Shown: piece by piece, positions 8,310 to 17,352 of the stretch
Layout of the letters: each line of letters begins with the position of its first letter
Position numbering within the stretch: position 1 is the first letter of the stretch
Assembly: GCA_963836005.1 (NCBI GenBank)
Contig: CAWIHS010000003.1
Coordinates: 248,001-312,000, forward strand
Origin: CAWIHS01 sp963836005
GTDB lineage: Bacteria; Pseudomonadota; Gammaproteobacteria; GRL18
Reading direction: 5' to 3'
Length of the DNA stretch: 64,000 nt
Notes under the pieces: generated by a model
The model's database searches: none
The model's input: the letters and a program-made list of their open reading frames with translations, nothing else
What the model was told of the DNA's origin: nothing
Position numbers and translations under genes: made by a program

Positions 8310-9425
8310 TTATAGGCGAGTCTTCAGTTCATTTAGCAATACCTCTTGATATTCTTGCGAGCCCGCCAGCAGTAGCATTAATTTGCCATACTGAATTGTT
8401 CCCCAGTTCACGATGACAACGCCTTCACCCGTCTGCATATTAAATTCCAGGTCATGTATACAAAGGTCTTTAAGATTCCTGTGCTTTGTCGATACCGTTA
8501 AAGCACTCCATTCTGGAATATCCAGTTTCTGAGCAACTAAGGTAGGATAAGAGGCGCCATTAAAGCGGGGATTACATTCAATTACTGGAAAGCGCAATCC
8601 CTGTTCGGTCTGCAGCACAGCCACATCAAATGCAAAAATCCCTTTTATCCCATGTTCGCTCAACCAATAAGCCATTTTGTCTACCTGTTCCCAGGGTTCG
8701 TGACTGGCTGGAAAGCGGTTTCCCTGATGAGAAAAGCCATCAAGAACTTGTTCACTGGCAGCCAATCGAAAGACCTGGTTATTAATCACCTGGTATTGAA
8801 GATTTAAAAACTTTTCTGCCTTGATTTCTTCCTGAATTTGCACGGGTACATTTTTTTCATAACATCTCATAGCCTGCAGTAGTTCTGCTTCGTTCTCACA
8901 ACGGTAAATACCGACCCCGGCAACCGAAATTGCTGCTTTAAGATAACAGGGGTATTCTGCATTCCTTACGGTGTTTAAATCAATTTCATCGACATTATTA
9001 AAACACTGCGTGCTGGGAGTATACACATCAAGTGCTTTTGAAAGCGCAATGAAATTATTTTTTGAGTTAATATAGTTAACTGTTACCAGCCACTTATTAT
9101 CACCCCAATTCTTGTATTCATGAGGACCATAGAAAAATACTGAGGGTTGAAAACCAATATGGCCTCCAAGATGTTTTAAATCCAGATCCCAAATCACCTG
9201 CTCAGTATGGCTGAGCCCTATACGCTGATAATGACTGCAGATACCATACCATTGAGACCTTAAACCAGGATGAAGCTGTATCGTATCCCAGGGTTCGGTG
9301 ATAGCTAATGCACGACTTGAATAGAGTTCGTTACCCACCACTCCTTCAGCAGTGCAATGCATAATGTCATGATTAAAAATATATTTCCTGGCATGTAAAA
9401 ATTCATGATCAATTGCAGCGGACAT
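8310..9425 (-). CDS. ATP-grasp family ligase
   Basis: A 371-residue cytoplasmic protein with an ATP-grasp fold. Visible features are the nucleotide-binding strand YPCYLKAAISVAGVGIYRC (about 163-181), QIQEEIKAEKFLNLQYQV, and the metal-binding end VIECNPRFNGASYP (about 292-305), which matches the E-x-N-x-R motif. Members join an acid, activated as acyl phosphate, to an amine or other nucleophile; substrates here are unknown. A GGAGG site lies 8 bases before the ATG. It is directly upstream of the isoaspartyl peptidase, so a ligase and a hydrolase of an aspartyl or peptide-like bond may act on one metabolite. It is much shorter than cyanophycin synthetase and lacks its Mur-ligase domain. Confidence 0.75.
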   Translation of the reverse strand: MSAAIDHEFLHARKYIFNHDIMHCTAEGVVGNELYSSRALAITEPWDTIQLHPGLRSQWYGICSHYQRIGLSHTEQVIWDLDLKHLGGHIGFQPSVFFYGPHEYKNWGDNKWLVTVNYINSKNNFIALSKALDVYTPSTQCFNNVDEIDLNTVRNAEYPCYLKAAISVAGVGIYRCENEAELLQAMRCYEKNVPVQIQEEIKAEKFLNLQYQVINNQVFRLAASEQVLDGFSHQGNRFPASHEPWEQVDKMAYWLSEHGIKGIFAFDVAVLQTEQGLRFPVIECNPRFNGASYPTLVAQKLDIPEWSALTVSTKHRNLKDLCIHDLEFNMQTGEGVVIVNWGTIQYGKLMLLLAGSQEYQEVLLNELKTRL

Positions 9426-9876
9426 GATCTAATTCCTCCGAGCTATCTGTTACGTTTTGTTTCCAAAAACTAACGGATGAGTAAAAACAAAGAGTGAAAC
9501 AACTACAGCATTGTTTAATGGATTATCTACTCTTAACTGAAAAGAATAGCTCTGCATCACAGTAGCATCATCAATCAACATTGTTTAACTCATATGATTT
9601 CAGATTTTCGATAAAAACTTTAAGATTGATGCAGATATCATGCCATGCAAGTATTAATGCCATTTGACTTTGTAGAATAAAATCAAATGGTTCTAAGATT
9701 GTGCACAAATCAGATTTCTGATTATAAATACGCACAACGATTGTGCAGAATTCAAGACTGTTTGATAGTTTTCTAAAGCAATTTCGGCAGTAGATTCAAG
9801 CGGTGCCTTCTTAACTTCGACAATGGCACATAAGTTGTATGTCTCTAAGCAATAGACTTAACTACAAGGCAGGATT
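9426..9876. other. Divergent intergenic region
   Basis: Separates the ATP-grasp gene (minus) from gpmI (plus). No gene seen. It holds two palindromic sites, listed separately. Confidence 0.5.
9699..9746. promoter_or_regulatory. Two palindromic sites, possible operator pair
   Basis: TTGTGCACAA at 9699-9708 is a perfect palindrome. GCACAACGATTGTGC at 9732-9746 repeats the same half-site inverted around three bases. A further palindrome, ATCAGATTTCTGAT, lies between them. They are 130-180 bases before gpmI and about 275 before the divergent ATP-grasp gene. The binding factor is unknown. Confidence 0.35.
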
Positions 9877-11469
9877 ATGTCCCATATCTCTGGAGTGTCT
9901 CGTCGTCCCGTCGTGCTACTAATCCTCGACGGATTTGGCATTAATCCCAGTAAACGGAATAATGGTGTAGCTGAAGCACAGACACCGAATCTGGATGATT
10001 TCTTCAGCCGTTATCCGCATACCGCATTGAATGCTTCTGGCTCGAGTGTTGGATTACCTGATGGTCAAATGGGCAATTCTGAAGTCGGCCATCTGACACT
10101 GGGTTCGGGCAGCATTATTCGCCAGGATATGGTTAAAATTAATGATGCGATTAACAGCGGTGATTTTTTTAATAATGCAGCCCTGGTTAATGCAATAAAC
10201 AAGGCGACTATTAGCGGGCGACCGTTACATCTGATTGGACTGGTTTCTGATGGAGGTGTCCATAGTCACCTATCTCATATAAGAGCGCTTTTACAACTGT
10301 GTAAAATTCACGGCGTTCGGCCTTTGCTGCATATGATCACTGATGGTCGAGACACCCCTCCGCGCTCCGCCATAAATTATCTGCAGGAAATCCAACCCTG
10401 GCTGGATGAATGTAAAGGCTCTATAGCCAGTATCACCGGCAGATACTATGCAATGGACAGAGACAACCGCTGGGATCGAACCGAGCTTGCATGGCGTGCT
10501 TTAATTCATAGTAAAGGACAATATGCCGAAGATGCACAAACGGCGATCACGTATGCGTATGCCAGAGGTGAAACCGACGAATTTTTCAAACCGATATTAT
10601 TGCCGCAGTTCACACCTATTATCCAGGACGATTCCGTCATATTTTTTAATTTTCGCAAAGACCGACCGCGGCAACTCGTTGCAGCAATAGGTGATCCAGC
10701 TTTTAGCCATTTTGATCGAGGTAACGCACCTGTGGCTCATGTAACCTGTATGATGTCCTATAATCGGAATTTATCATTGCCTTATGCTTTTGAACCAGAG
10801 CAGCCATCTGTCACTCTCGGCTATACTTTCAGTGAATTGGGACTGGCTCAGTTTCATTGTGCCGAAACTGAAAAATATGCCCATGTCACTTATTTTTTCA
10901 ATGGTGGTCGAACTACATTGTTTAGCGGTGAAAAACAGCTGCTGATACCATCGCCCTCCGTTGCCACTTATGATCAGAAACCTTCAATGAGCGCCCGGAA
11001 AATAGCTGATGCGGTTATTGGCGCCATCAGCCAGGGACGCTATGCTTTTATCGTGGTCAATTTTGCCAATGGCGATATGGTAGGCCATACAGCCAAACGC
11101 CACGCTGTACTTGAGGCTGTTGAAACCCTGGATAAGGAAGCATCAAGAGTTCTTGAAGCAGCAGAAAATGCGGATTATTCTGTTGTGCTGACGGCAGATC
11201 ATGGCAATTGTGAGGAACTGGTAGACCCATTTACCGGCGAGCCCCATACTCAGCACACTACCTACCCGGTCCCCTGCCTGATTGTGGATAAGGATAACTG
11301 GCAGCTTTCTTCTTCAGGCGGTCTTGCTAATGTTGCTCCCACAATATTACAGTTAATGGGTATTAAACCACCACAGCAAATGCAAACATCTTCATTACTT
11401 ATCAAACGTTTAAACAGTAAACGTCCTGAAGAACGACAAAAGTCATCCAGTCTGCAAGGAGTAGCCTGA
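9877..11469 (+). CDS. gpmI: 2,3-bisphosphoglycerate-independent phosphoglycerate mutase
   Basis: A 530-residue cytoplasmic enzyme that interconverts 3- and 2-phosphoglycerate in glycolysis and gluconeogenesis. The alkaline-phosphatase-like metal site is visible: LILDGFG with Asp18, the phosphoserine Ser68 in QMGNSEVGH, DRDNRWDRTE, FRKDRPRQL, and near the end NFANGDMVGHT and LTADHGNCE. Length matches the family (about 510-530); the last 20 residues are a variable, basic and serine-rich tail. It stands alone, with divergent palindromic sites upstream. In an autotroph it would draw 3-phosphoglycerate from the Calvin cycle toward pyruvate, and the same pool feeds glucosylglycerate synthesis encoded at 28.9 kb. 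Confidence 0.97.
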   Translation: MSHISGVSRRPVVLLILDGFGINPSKRNNGVAEAQTPNLDDFFSRYPHTALNASGSSVGLPDGQMGNSEVGHLTLGSGSIIRQDMVKINDAINSGDFFNNAALVNAINKATISGRPLHLIGLVSDGGVHSHLSHIRALLQLCKIHGVRPLLHMITDGRDTPPRSAINYLQEIQPWLDECKGSIASITGRYYAMDRDNRWDRTELAWRALIHSKGQYAEDAQTAITYAYARGETDEFFKPILLPQFTPIIQDDSVIFFNFRKDRPRQLVAAIGDPAFSHFDRGNAPVAHVTCMMSYNRNLSLPYAFEPEQPSVTLGYTFSELGLAQFHCAETEKYAHVTYFFNGGRTTLFSGEKQLLIPSPSVATYDQKPSMSARKIADAVIGAISQGRYAFIVVNFANGDMVGHTAKRHAVLEAVETLDKEASRVLEAAENADYSVVLTADHGNCEELVDPFTGEPHTQHTTYPVPCLIVDKDNWQLSSSGGLANVAPTILQLMGIKPPQQMQTSSLLIKRLNSKRPEERQKSSSLQGVA

Positions 11470-11944
11470 GCAGCAGTAATAGCGTGAATAACAGAGGTAG
11501 TTACCGCTATCTGCAATGACCGGTCTGGACTAACCTGGAGACTCTAGCCAAATTACTGAAATGACTGCAATCACCACATTTCAGACTGATCTACTACCGG
11601 TTTGTGCTCAAAATGACGATTAAGTTTTAAAACTCAAAGGTAATTTATTAGATTTTTTGAATGGCAGCTTTTTTACTCTGGATGATAATCAGGATAAAAT
11701 CCGAAAAAAACTGGCAATATCTGATGAAAACTCTAACAATATTAGAAACTGCTAACAGGTCAAATCAGGCTAAACAAGCTCATCCTCAATATTTTCTGTA
11801 ACAGTGACAACAAATACCCACCTCTGAAATCCTTAGTATAAAAATGTAAAGAGGGAAACCATGAACATGAGTGAGATGAATACCTATAGGATTATAATGG
11901 CAGATGGTTATAATAGTTCACAGGGAAATTTAGGACACTTTACC
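11470..11944. other. Intergenic region after gpmI
   Basis: No gene, tRNA or repeat recognised. A longer frame for the next gene opens at 11861 behind a GAGGG site, but its extra 28 residues are polar and come before the signal peptide, so I treat it as leader. Confidence 0.4.
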
Positions 11945-12895
11945 ATGAAAAATTTAATACTACTTCTACTTCTACTTTTATCTTCGCCAATGCTGTATGC
12001 CTCAGAGTATGCTGAATCAAAGGTCGAGATGACACTACAAAGAGTCTCAGAGCATGTCTACTATGCCCAGGGGGCAGCAGGTATTGCGACCGATAATGAG
12101 GGATTTATCTCCAATGCGGCAGCAGTGTTGACTGATGAGGGGGTGATTATTGTAGATACACTTGGATCTCCGTCTCTAGCTACAAAGTTTCTCCAACTCA
12201 TTCGTCAGGTAACTAACAAGCCAGTTATCAAGGTAATCATAACCCACTACCATGCTGATCATATCTATGGCTTACAGGTCTTTAGAGATCTTGGCGCCGA
12301 GATAATTGCACCAGCGGGTTATCAGGAGTATCTCGACTCGCCGGAATCGGTAAACCGACTTGAGGAACGTCGAGTCTCACTTTTCCCCTGGGTTGATGGG
12401 CAGACACAGTTGGTTAGACCTGATCGGGTTATCACCGCCGATGAGAGTTTCTCCCTGGGCGGAGTTGACTTTGCGATTCATCTGTATGGTGCCGCCCACT
12501 CCGATGGTGACCTGGCACTGCTGGTTAAAAATGATGCGGTATTGATCTCCGGGGACATTATCTTTGAAGGGCGTGTCCCATTCACTGGCAGTGCAAATAC
12601 TGCACACTGGCTTAAAGTGTTAAAGGAGCTTGATACCATAGATTTAAAAGCGCTGATTCCAGGGCATGGACCGGCGGCATCGGATCCCAATGCCGCCATC
12701 AAATTAACCCTACGCTATCTACAACAGGTTAAAGATGTCATGAGTGTGGCAGTGGAGGAGATGGTTCCATTTGATGAGGCATTTGCTGAAGCTGACTGGT
12801 CAGAGTTTGCCGATTTACCTGCATTTAAGGCGACTCATCGGCGAAATGCTTATGGTGTCTATCTCTCACTGGAGGCTGCACAATTTGAAGAATAA
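11945..12895 (+). CDS. Secreted metallo-beta-lactamase-fold hydrolase
   Basis: A 316-residue protein. The ATG at 11945 is chosen because it starts a signal peptide (MKNLILLLLL, cut near YAS); the ATG at 11861 would bury it. The zinc motif is HYHADH (101-106: His101, His103, Asp105, His106), followed by the later ligands in GAAHSDGD and LIPGHGP. The region after the signal, with VYYAQG and SNAAAVLTDEGVIIVDT, is typical of the group near quinoprotein-relay and class-B-lactamase-like hydrolases. Expected to act in the periplasm as a zinc or iron hydrolase; the substrate is unknown. It has no partner gene on the same strand apart from a short remnant at 12946. A true antibiotic role cannot be claimed. 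Confidence 0.85.
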   Translation: MKNLILLLLLLLSSPMLYASEYAESKVEMTLQRVSEHVYYAQGAAGIATDNEGFISNAAAVLTDEGVIIVDTLGSPSLATKFLQLIRQVTNKPVIKVIITHYHADHIYGLQVFRDLGAEIIAPAGYQEYLDSPESVNRLEERRVSLFPWVDGQTQLVRPDRVITADESFSLGGVDFAIHLYGAAHSDGDLALLVKNDAVLISGDIIFEGRVPFTGSANTAHWLKVLKELDTIDLKALIPGHGPAASDPNAAIKLTLRYLQQVKDVMSVAVEEMVPFDEAFAEADWSEFADLPAFKATHRRNAYGVYLSLEAAQFEE

Positions 12896-12945
12896 TAGAT
12901 TTTACTGGATTTGGACAAACCATTTCCCAGAAAATTATCGATATA

Positions 12946-13095
12946 ATGGGAAAGGATCATTGGGTAGACATTGAAGAATATGTGGGTAGCATGGTTTGTT
13001 TGAAAAAACAGCAAGGTGAAACCTTAACGGATGAAGCAAGAGATAATTCTAAGCAAGATGCCTGTCAGGCAGTCACTCGATTACTTGTGTCATAA
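12946..13095 (+). CDS. Short open frame, possibly a gene remnant
   Basis: A 49-codon frame, MGKDHWVDIEEYVGSMVCLK onward, ending RLLVS. The same frame is open upstream into the end of the previous gene, which suggests the C-terminal part of a lost larger gene rather than an independent one. No ribosome-binding site and no known family. Confidence 0.3.
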   Translation: MGKDHWVDIEEYVGSMVCLKKQQGETLTDEARDNSKQDACQAVTRLLVS

Positions 13096-13125
13096 TATTG
13101 CTTTTTGAAGATCATGAACTTAACT

Positions 13126-13208
13126 AGTGTCCATCCGTTTTAGATGGACACTTTTGGTCCAGGGATGTGCTGCCATTTTTAATAATCACAAATCATTGAA
13201 AATGCAGC
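13126..13208 (+). repeat. R2 repeat, truncated copy
   Basis: An 83-bp copy of the R2 family, also at 30177, 33152 and (inverted) 36103. It begins with the hairpin AGTGTCCATC...GATGGACACT and ends after GAAAATGCAGC; the second half of the element is missing. Confidence 0.75.
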
Positions 13209-13604
13209 TGTGGGACGTTAAGACTAATTTGATCGAGTTTTTTTAGCTTACCCTTTTACGATATTTGGTATGATACTTAATTTAAAAGTTTTAACTCTCT
13301 AGTACATAAAATCAATAAGATACAATCACGTTAGTATGAAACTTTATTACTCTCCTACAATATGCGCTTGAACGTTTACCATTTGTAACTTTGAGCGCTG
13401 TTCGACTTTTTCTTCGAGTACCTCATCCAGTGACACTATACCTTAGACACTAAGAAGGTATGAAATAATCCAGCCGGTTATAGACTGATTTTAATGAACA
13501 GGCTGTGACGATGACAACTAAGGCTTAACACAGAATTAGCTTTGACTGGCGTGAAGTCATAGTCAGTTTGCAAGTTACTGGATGTGAACTGTTCTAATCC
13601 ATTC
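13209..13604. other. Intergenic region
   Basis: About 400 bases between the R2 copy and the next gene's stop. No gene, tRNA or shared repeat seen. Confidence 0.4.
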
Positions 13605-14585
13605 TTAGCATCCTGCCGTACATTTACCAGTACCGTCAAATTCCATAGTACGACCACTCAATGGCAGATGCACCGGTACTTTGGATGCTTTTATAAATTG
13701 GTCAGTTCGGCTGTCAGCTATCACTTTACCGTCTTTAGTTGCTGCTTCATTGGCGTGTGATGGAATCACTGAGGCCGGTTTGACCAGCTCATCGATGACA
13801 TAAGCAGCTTCTTTCGGTCCGGTGGTAAATGTGTCACCAATGTTGATGACAGCCAGTTTAGCGCCATAGTGCTGACGAACGACACTCTCCTGCTCAGCTG
13901 TTATACCGGTATCACCCGAGAGGTAGACCACCAGACCATTGGAGAAAGTGAGTACGTAGCCTGTTGGCGGTCCAGCATAAGCTGTCAGGCCGGCCTCATC
14001 CAGCATATGGCCTAGTTCGCCACCGATCATCGCTCCTGCTATACCATTTGAATGCAACGCAGGTACCGTGGTTATGGAAACACCACCGACATGTTTCGAG
14101 GCGCCAAACCTTACCAGTTGCGAATCACCCGCATCACCGTTCAGCATCTTGAGTTTGCCAGCGAAAAATTTTTGCATTTCGCTGCCGGTGATTATTTTTG
14201 CTTTTTTAGCCAGGGCAATGTTGACGGTATTGGTGTTTGGCGTATCGATAACTGAGATATCCGGGTTATCACAGGCACCGGCATTGACCGACTTGATATG
14301 ACGAGCTCCGACGTGGTCACCATGCATATGGCTCACAAGTAGCACGTCGATCTTGCCAAGTCGCGGATCGGTGGCGCCGGCAACCGTCATACCCGCATCG
14401 TACAGAAACCGGGTGCCATCGCTATCCTCCAGGATCATGGCGCGATCAAATTTACAGAATTCGCCATCGTGACTGCCGAGAGGGGTGATCTTTACATTAG
14501 CTGATAAGACCGGTTGAGCAGCCATGAGGATAAAACAGCTTGATAGTGTAAGGATGGCAAAGCGCAATGATTGTATTGAAGTCAT
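13605..14585 (-). CDS. Secreted metallo-beta-lactamase-fold hydrolase, UlaG-like
   Basis: A 326-residue protein with a signal peptide (residues 1-29, cut near LSA). The zinc site is HMHGDH (86-91: His86, His88, Asp90, His91). Later ligands lie near VPALHSNG, LSGDTG and IPSHANE. The compact HMHGDH type with a GD-T after the second His is closer to the UlaG / RNase Z side of the superfamily than to beta-lactamases. Periplasmic hydrolase of unknown substrate. GGAGA lies 8 bases before the ATG. The last residues CTAGC hold two cysteines that could form a disulfide with Cys44 or each other. It is unrelated in detail to the hydrolase at 11945, although both are secreted. Confidence 0.85.
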   Translation of the reverse strand: MTSIQSLRFAILTLSSCFILMAAQPVLSANVKITPLGSHDGEFCKFDRAMILEDSDGTRFLYDAGMTVAGATDPRLGKIDVLLVSHMHGDHVGARHIKSVNAGACDNPDISVIDTPNTNTVNIALAKKAKIITGSEMQKFFAGKLKMLNGDAGDSQLVRFGASKHVGGVSITTVPALHSNGIAGAMIGGELGHMLDEAGLTAYAGPPTGYVLTFSNGLVVYLSGDTGITAEQESVVRQHYGAKLAVINIGDTFTTGPKEAAYVIDELVKPASVIPSHANEAATKDGKVIADSRTDQFIKASKVPVHLPLSGRTMEFDGTGKCTAGC

Positions 14586-14616
14586 CAGTTTTCTCCGATC
14601 ATAGTTTTGAATTTTT

Positions 14617-14872
14617 GTAACTACTCAGCAAATCAAGCCGCAGGAAGGCTAACCATCAAAAAGTTACAAACATATAAAATTCAAAGACTTATATTTTTGT
14701 AACTTAGAAGCGTATTTTGATTATTGTTGCAAGTTATTGATATCAGGTGTTTGTGGAAGAAGCTTATATAGCCAGGGATGGCTATATAAAGCCTGCATGG
14801 ATGTATTAACGGCGTCTTCTGTAACAAATTCCTGGTATCAATGACGTTTTAGAAATTACGCTGAGTAGTTAC
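14617..14872. mobile_element. Miniature IS66-like element, 256 bp, side module on the left
   Basis: Ends GTAACTACTCAGC and GCTGAGTAGTTAC, flanked by GAATTTTT on both sides (14609-14616, 14873-14880). Its left 82 extra bases, up to TTAGAAG at 14710, form a side module; the rest is the core shared with 24751, 26856 and 49391. The core holds an inner hairpin TATATAGCC...GGCTATATA. Confidence 0.9.
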
Positions 14873-15132
14873 GAATTTTTGTGGTTTTTGATATTACTTC
14901 TAAAATAGATTAACGTATTTAGTTAAATCATCGGGTTGACAAAAGGAAATTTCAAATTTACTTCAATAAGTTTTATAGAAAGCCATATAAAAATTAGCGG
15001 GAAAAGGATAGCTTGCATAGTGAACACAACGATAAGATCGATTATGTGGTTTGTAAGATTATCCGCTTCCACTTTTAGCTGCTCATCACCTCACATTAGG
15101 AAGTAAGCCTCAACTCTACCTTAATATTGCAA
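14873..15132. other. Intergenic region
   Basis: AT-rich stretch between the miniature element and the RIO1-type kinase gene's end. Nothing recognised. Confidence 0.4.
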
Positions 15133-15981
15133 TTAATCCGACACTTGCATCCTGAGCTGGCGTTGTTGTTCTTCGGCAAAGGCAGCTTTTATTTCTTCCA
15201 GTACGGTATCTACATCTGCGGTTTGCGTGCTTTCCTTAAAGTAGCCTGTTAGCTCTGCTTCAGGGTGTAATTTCCCAGCTTCGTACAATGCCCAAATTTC
15301 CTTGGAGTATTGTCTGTTGAGCAATTCAGGCGCGTATTGGGCGTAGTAGTTGCTAATATTATTAACATCCCGTTCCAGCATCCATTTTGCCTGGTTATTA
15401 GCTGATGCATCCACTACCTGTGGTAGATCGATAATTACCGGACCATATTCATCTACTAACACATTAAACTCTGACAGGTCTCCATGAATCAATCCAACAC
15501 AAAGCATACGCATCACGTACTGCATGACAACAGCGTGATCTTCTAAAGCTTGTTCTGAGGACATGATCACATCGTTCAGGCGCGGTGCTACCTGGCCTGC
15601 GTCATCGGTGATTAACTCCATCAACAAGACGCCGTCAAAGCAGCCGTAAGGTTTAGGCACTCGCACACCAGCATCAGAAAGGCTATAGAGCGCTTCGACT
15701 TCGGTATTTTGCCAGGCTTTCTCTTGCTCAACCCGACCAAACTTTGAGCCTTTCTCCATTGCTCGATTACGGCGGCTATTACGCCCCTTACGACCTTCCC
15801 GATATTTTACTGCTTGCTTGAAACTGCGTTTATTGGCCTCTTTGTAGACCTTGGCACAGAGGATTTCAGATCCGCTGCGTACAATATAGACTAAAGCTTC
15901 TTTTCCGCTCATTAAGGGTCTGATGACTTCATCGACCAGGCCATCTTCAACTAAAGGTTGGATTCGTTTAGGAATTTTCAT
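15133..15981 (-). CDS. RIO1-type atypical serine kinase
   Basis: A 282-residue cytoplasmic kinase-like protein of the PA4780 group. An N-terminal segment leads into the ATP-binding part (SGKEALVYIVRSG, Lys44 in LCAKVYK). A basic stretch, REGRKGRNSRRNRAMEKGSK (61-80), fits RIO1 proteins. Catalytic HGDLSEFNVL carries Asp168 and Asn173; the metal-binding IIDLPQ carries Asp185. Archaeal and eukaryotic RIO1 act in small-subunit ribosome maturation; the role of the bacterial version is unknown. AGGA lies 5 bases before the ATG. It stands alone. The C-terminal 60 residues are helical and acidic. Confidence 0.93.
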   Translation of the reverse strand: MKIPKRIQPLVEDGLVDEVIRPLMSGKEALVYIVRSGSEILCAKVYKEANKRSFKQAVKYREGRKGRNSRRNRAMEKGSKFGRVEQEKAWQNTEVEALYSLSDAGVRVPKPYGCFDGVLLMELITDDAGQVAPRLNDVIMSSEQALEDHAVVMQYVMRMLCVGLIHGDLSEFNVLVDEYGPVIIDLPQVVDASANNQAKWMLERDVNNISNYYAQYAPELLNRQYSKEIWALYEAGKLHPEAELTGYFKESTQTADVDTVLEEIKAAFAEEQQRQLRMQVSD

Positions 15982-16196
15982 GTCATTCCTATATCTTACC
16001 TGGGTGAAATTTGGAACAAAAATTAATCATACTGATAAAATAAGTCTCCTTTAGGCTAACTCATAAAAAATGTGATTTGTTCTAAGTTAAATTGTTAAAA
16101 AGTAGGTTATCAATAACAGAAATAAGGTCATGCTTCAAAGTGCCATATAAGTGAGGATAAGGTCCTGCTTTTGCAGAATATCCACACATAACTGAT
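15982..16196. other. Intergenic region
   Basis: About 215 bases; no gene or repeat recognised. Confidence 0.35.
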
Positions 16197-16493
16197 TTAT
16201 TGTAGACTTTTATTCGAATTAAGGAAATTGACCGGAACACCATTTCCAGTTAGTGCGCGTATCACTCTAGCGGAAGTGACATCCCGACAATCGAAATCTC
16301 TACAAACCCGGGTTCTTTTATTATGAATGGAGCAGCGGCCTTTTTCCAGGTATTGGCAACCATCGCTGCCTGTCAGAAAGCGCGGTACACCAACGTGCTC
16401 GACCTCATCCGGTTCTAACGCTATGACATCATACGATATGCAACAACCACCAGTGCATTCACTACAAGGTGGATGGTCTTTATGGTCTGACAT
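16197..16493 (-). CDS. YkgJ-type cysteine-cluster protein
   Basis: A 98-residue protein with the UPF0153/YkgJ cysteine pattern: CSECTGGCC near the N-terminus, then DGCQYLEKGRCSIHNKRTRVCRDFDC. Such proteins are thought to bind zinc or an iron-sulfur cluster through these cysteines; no reaction has been assigned. No signal peptide, so cytoplasmic. An AGGGAG site lies 7 bases before the ATG. The C-terminus after FDC is shorter and less conserved than in longer members. It lies between the RIO1-type kinase and a broken paralogue of the PPC protein, with no evident operon. Confidence 0.88.
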   Translation of the reverse strand: MSDHKDHPPCSECTGGCCISYDVIALEPDEVEHVGVPRFLTGSDGCQYLEKGRCSIHNKRTRVCRDFDCRDVTSARVIRALTGNGVPVNFLNSNKSLQ

Positions 16494-16766
16494 TTGTTTA
16501 CTCCCTAATATTTTATCTGGAAATAAAAATTAATAGTATTTGCAGACCAATTGAAATTCTACATTAAAATATCAAGCTTACAGGTCAGTTAATCGACCTG
16601 TATTGCGAAAATGCTAAAGCACTCTACCATGTCGCAAGGTCAATGTCGTCAGATAACCTATCATAATCGATAAATCGACCTCGTTACCTCGTGCACACCA
16701 TTCCAGGAAAGGCTCGTATTCATCGGTACAACTCGATTAGTGTCAAGTCCTGTCAGGTCTTCAACA

Positions 16767-17320
16767 TTAACGCTGGCTGTCATCGTTTATGTCGTAAAAC
16801 ACGACTCTCTGACCATCCCCTGTTACCGCAAGTGACTCGGCATAGATGCGGTCATACCCTTTAGTGTTTTCCGGGGGAAGATCAATGAAACTATACCGGC
16901 AATCGCTTCCGTCGGCATTTACCGTATATACGCCGTGATGAATAATCTGTTTCTTCAAGGAATCATCGTACCAGCTCTTTTATGCCTGAAAAAACTCTCT
17001 CCCTGAATCATCCACGTCCACTTTGATATTGCCGAAAGTATCTCAACTCTTGACGTCACATGCTTCGGCTGCGCCTGTGAGGAGAGTACCTCCGCAACCG
17101 ATGATACTGCTGGTAAAGCCCTTCAAGAGGGCCTTGTCAAGCTGTAACTCGGCATTCAGATCCCCTGTCATTTTCTGCACCATTTTCGACTGGAGATACC
17201 TGAACAGGCCCGAACCGATGAAGGCGTCTGCGCACTCGAACGGAATCAGTCCTGTAATATTCTTGAAAAATTCCAATGAGCTGTAGTAGAGAACAGTTGC
17301 AGAACATGTTTTACCACTGC
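16767..17320 (-). pseudogene. Broken paralogue of the PPC-domain protein at 1-2144
   Basis: The minus strand around 17320-17043 reads YYSSLEFFKNITGLIPFECA and SGLFRYLQSKMVQKMTGDLN, followed by LDKALLKGF and IIGCGGTLLTGA. The complete gene at the window start has the same order: HYSTLEFFKNIVGAAIPAEC, SGLFRHFQSKM, LDKALMYSVGSSFLGC. Here the frame stops at 17043. A second frame, 16958-16767 (VYTVNADGSDCRYSFIDLP), probably continues the same lost gene after an indel. No N-terminal half or PPC domain is present. GC content is a little higher than in the surroundings. Confidence 0.75.
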
Positions 17321-17352
17321 AACAAGATTAAAAGTTATCTTTTAAATTTTCA

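Noticed and set aside
11945..12895. Annotation as a class B beta-lactamase
   Set aside because: HYHADH is shared by the whole superfamily and overall features point to other secreted hydrolases.
14717..14830. Repeated TATATAGCCAGGGATGGCTATATA units read as a CRISPR-like repeat
   Set aside because: They are the central hairpin of the miniature elements, single in each copy and not in an array. No CRISPR array was found in the window.
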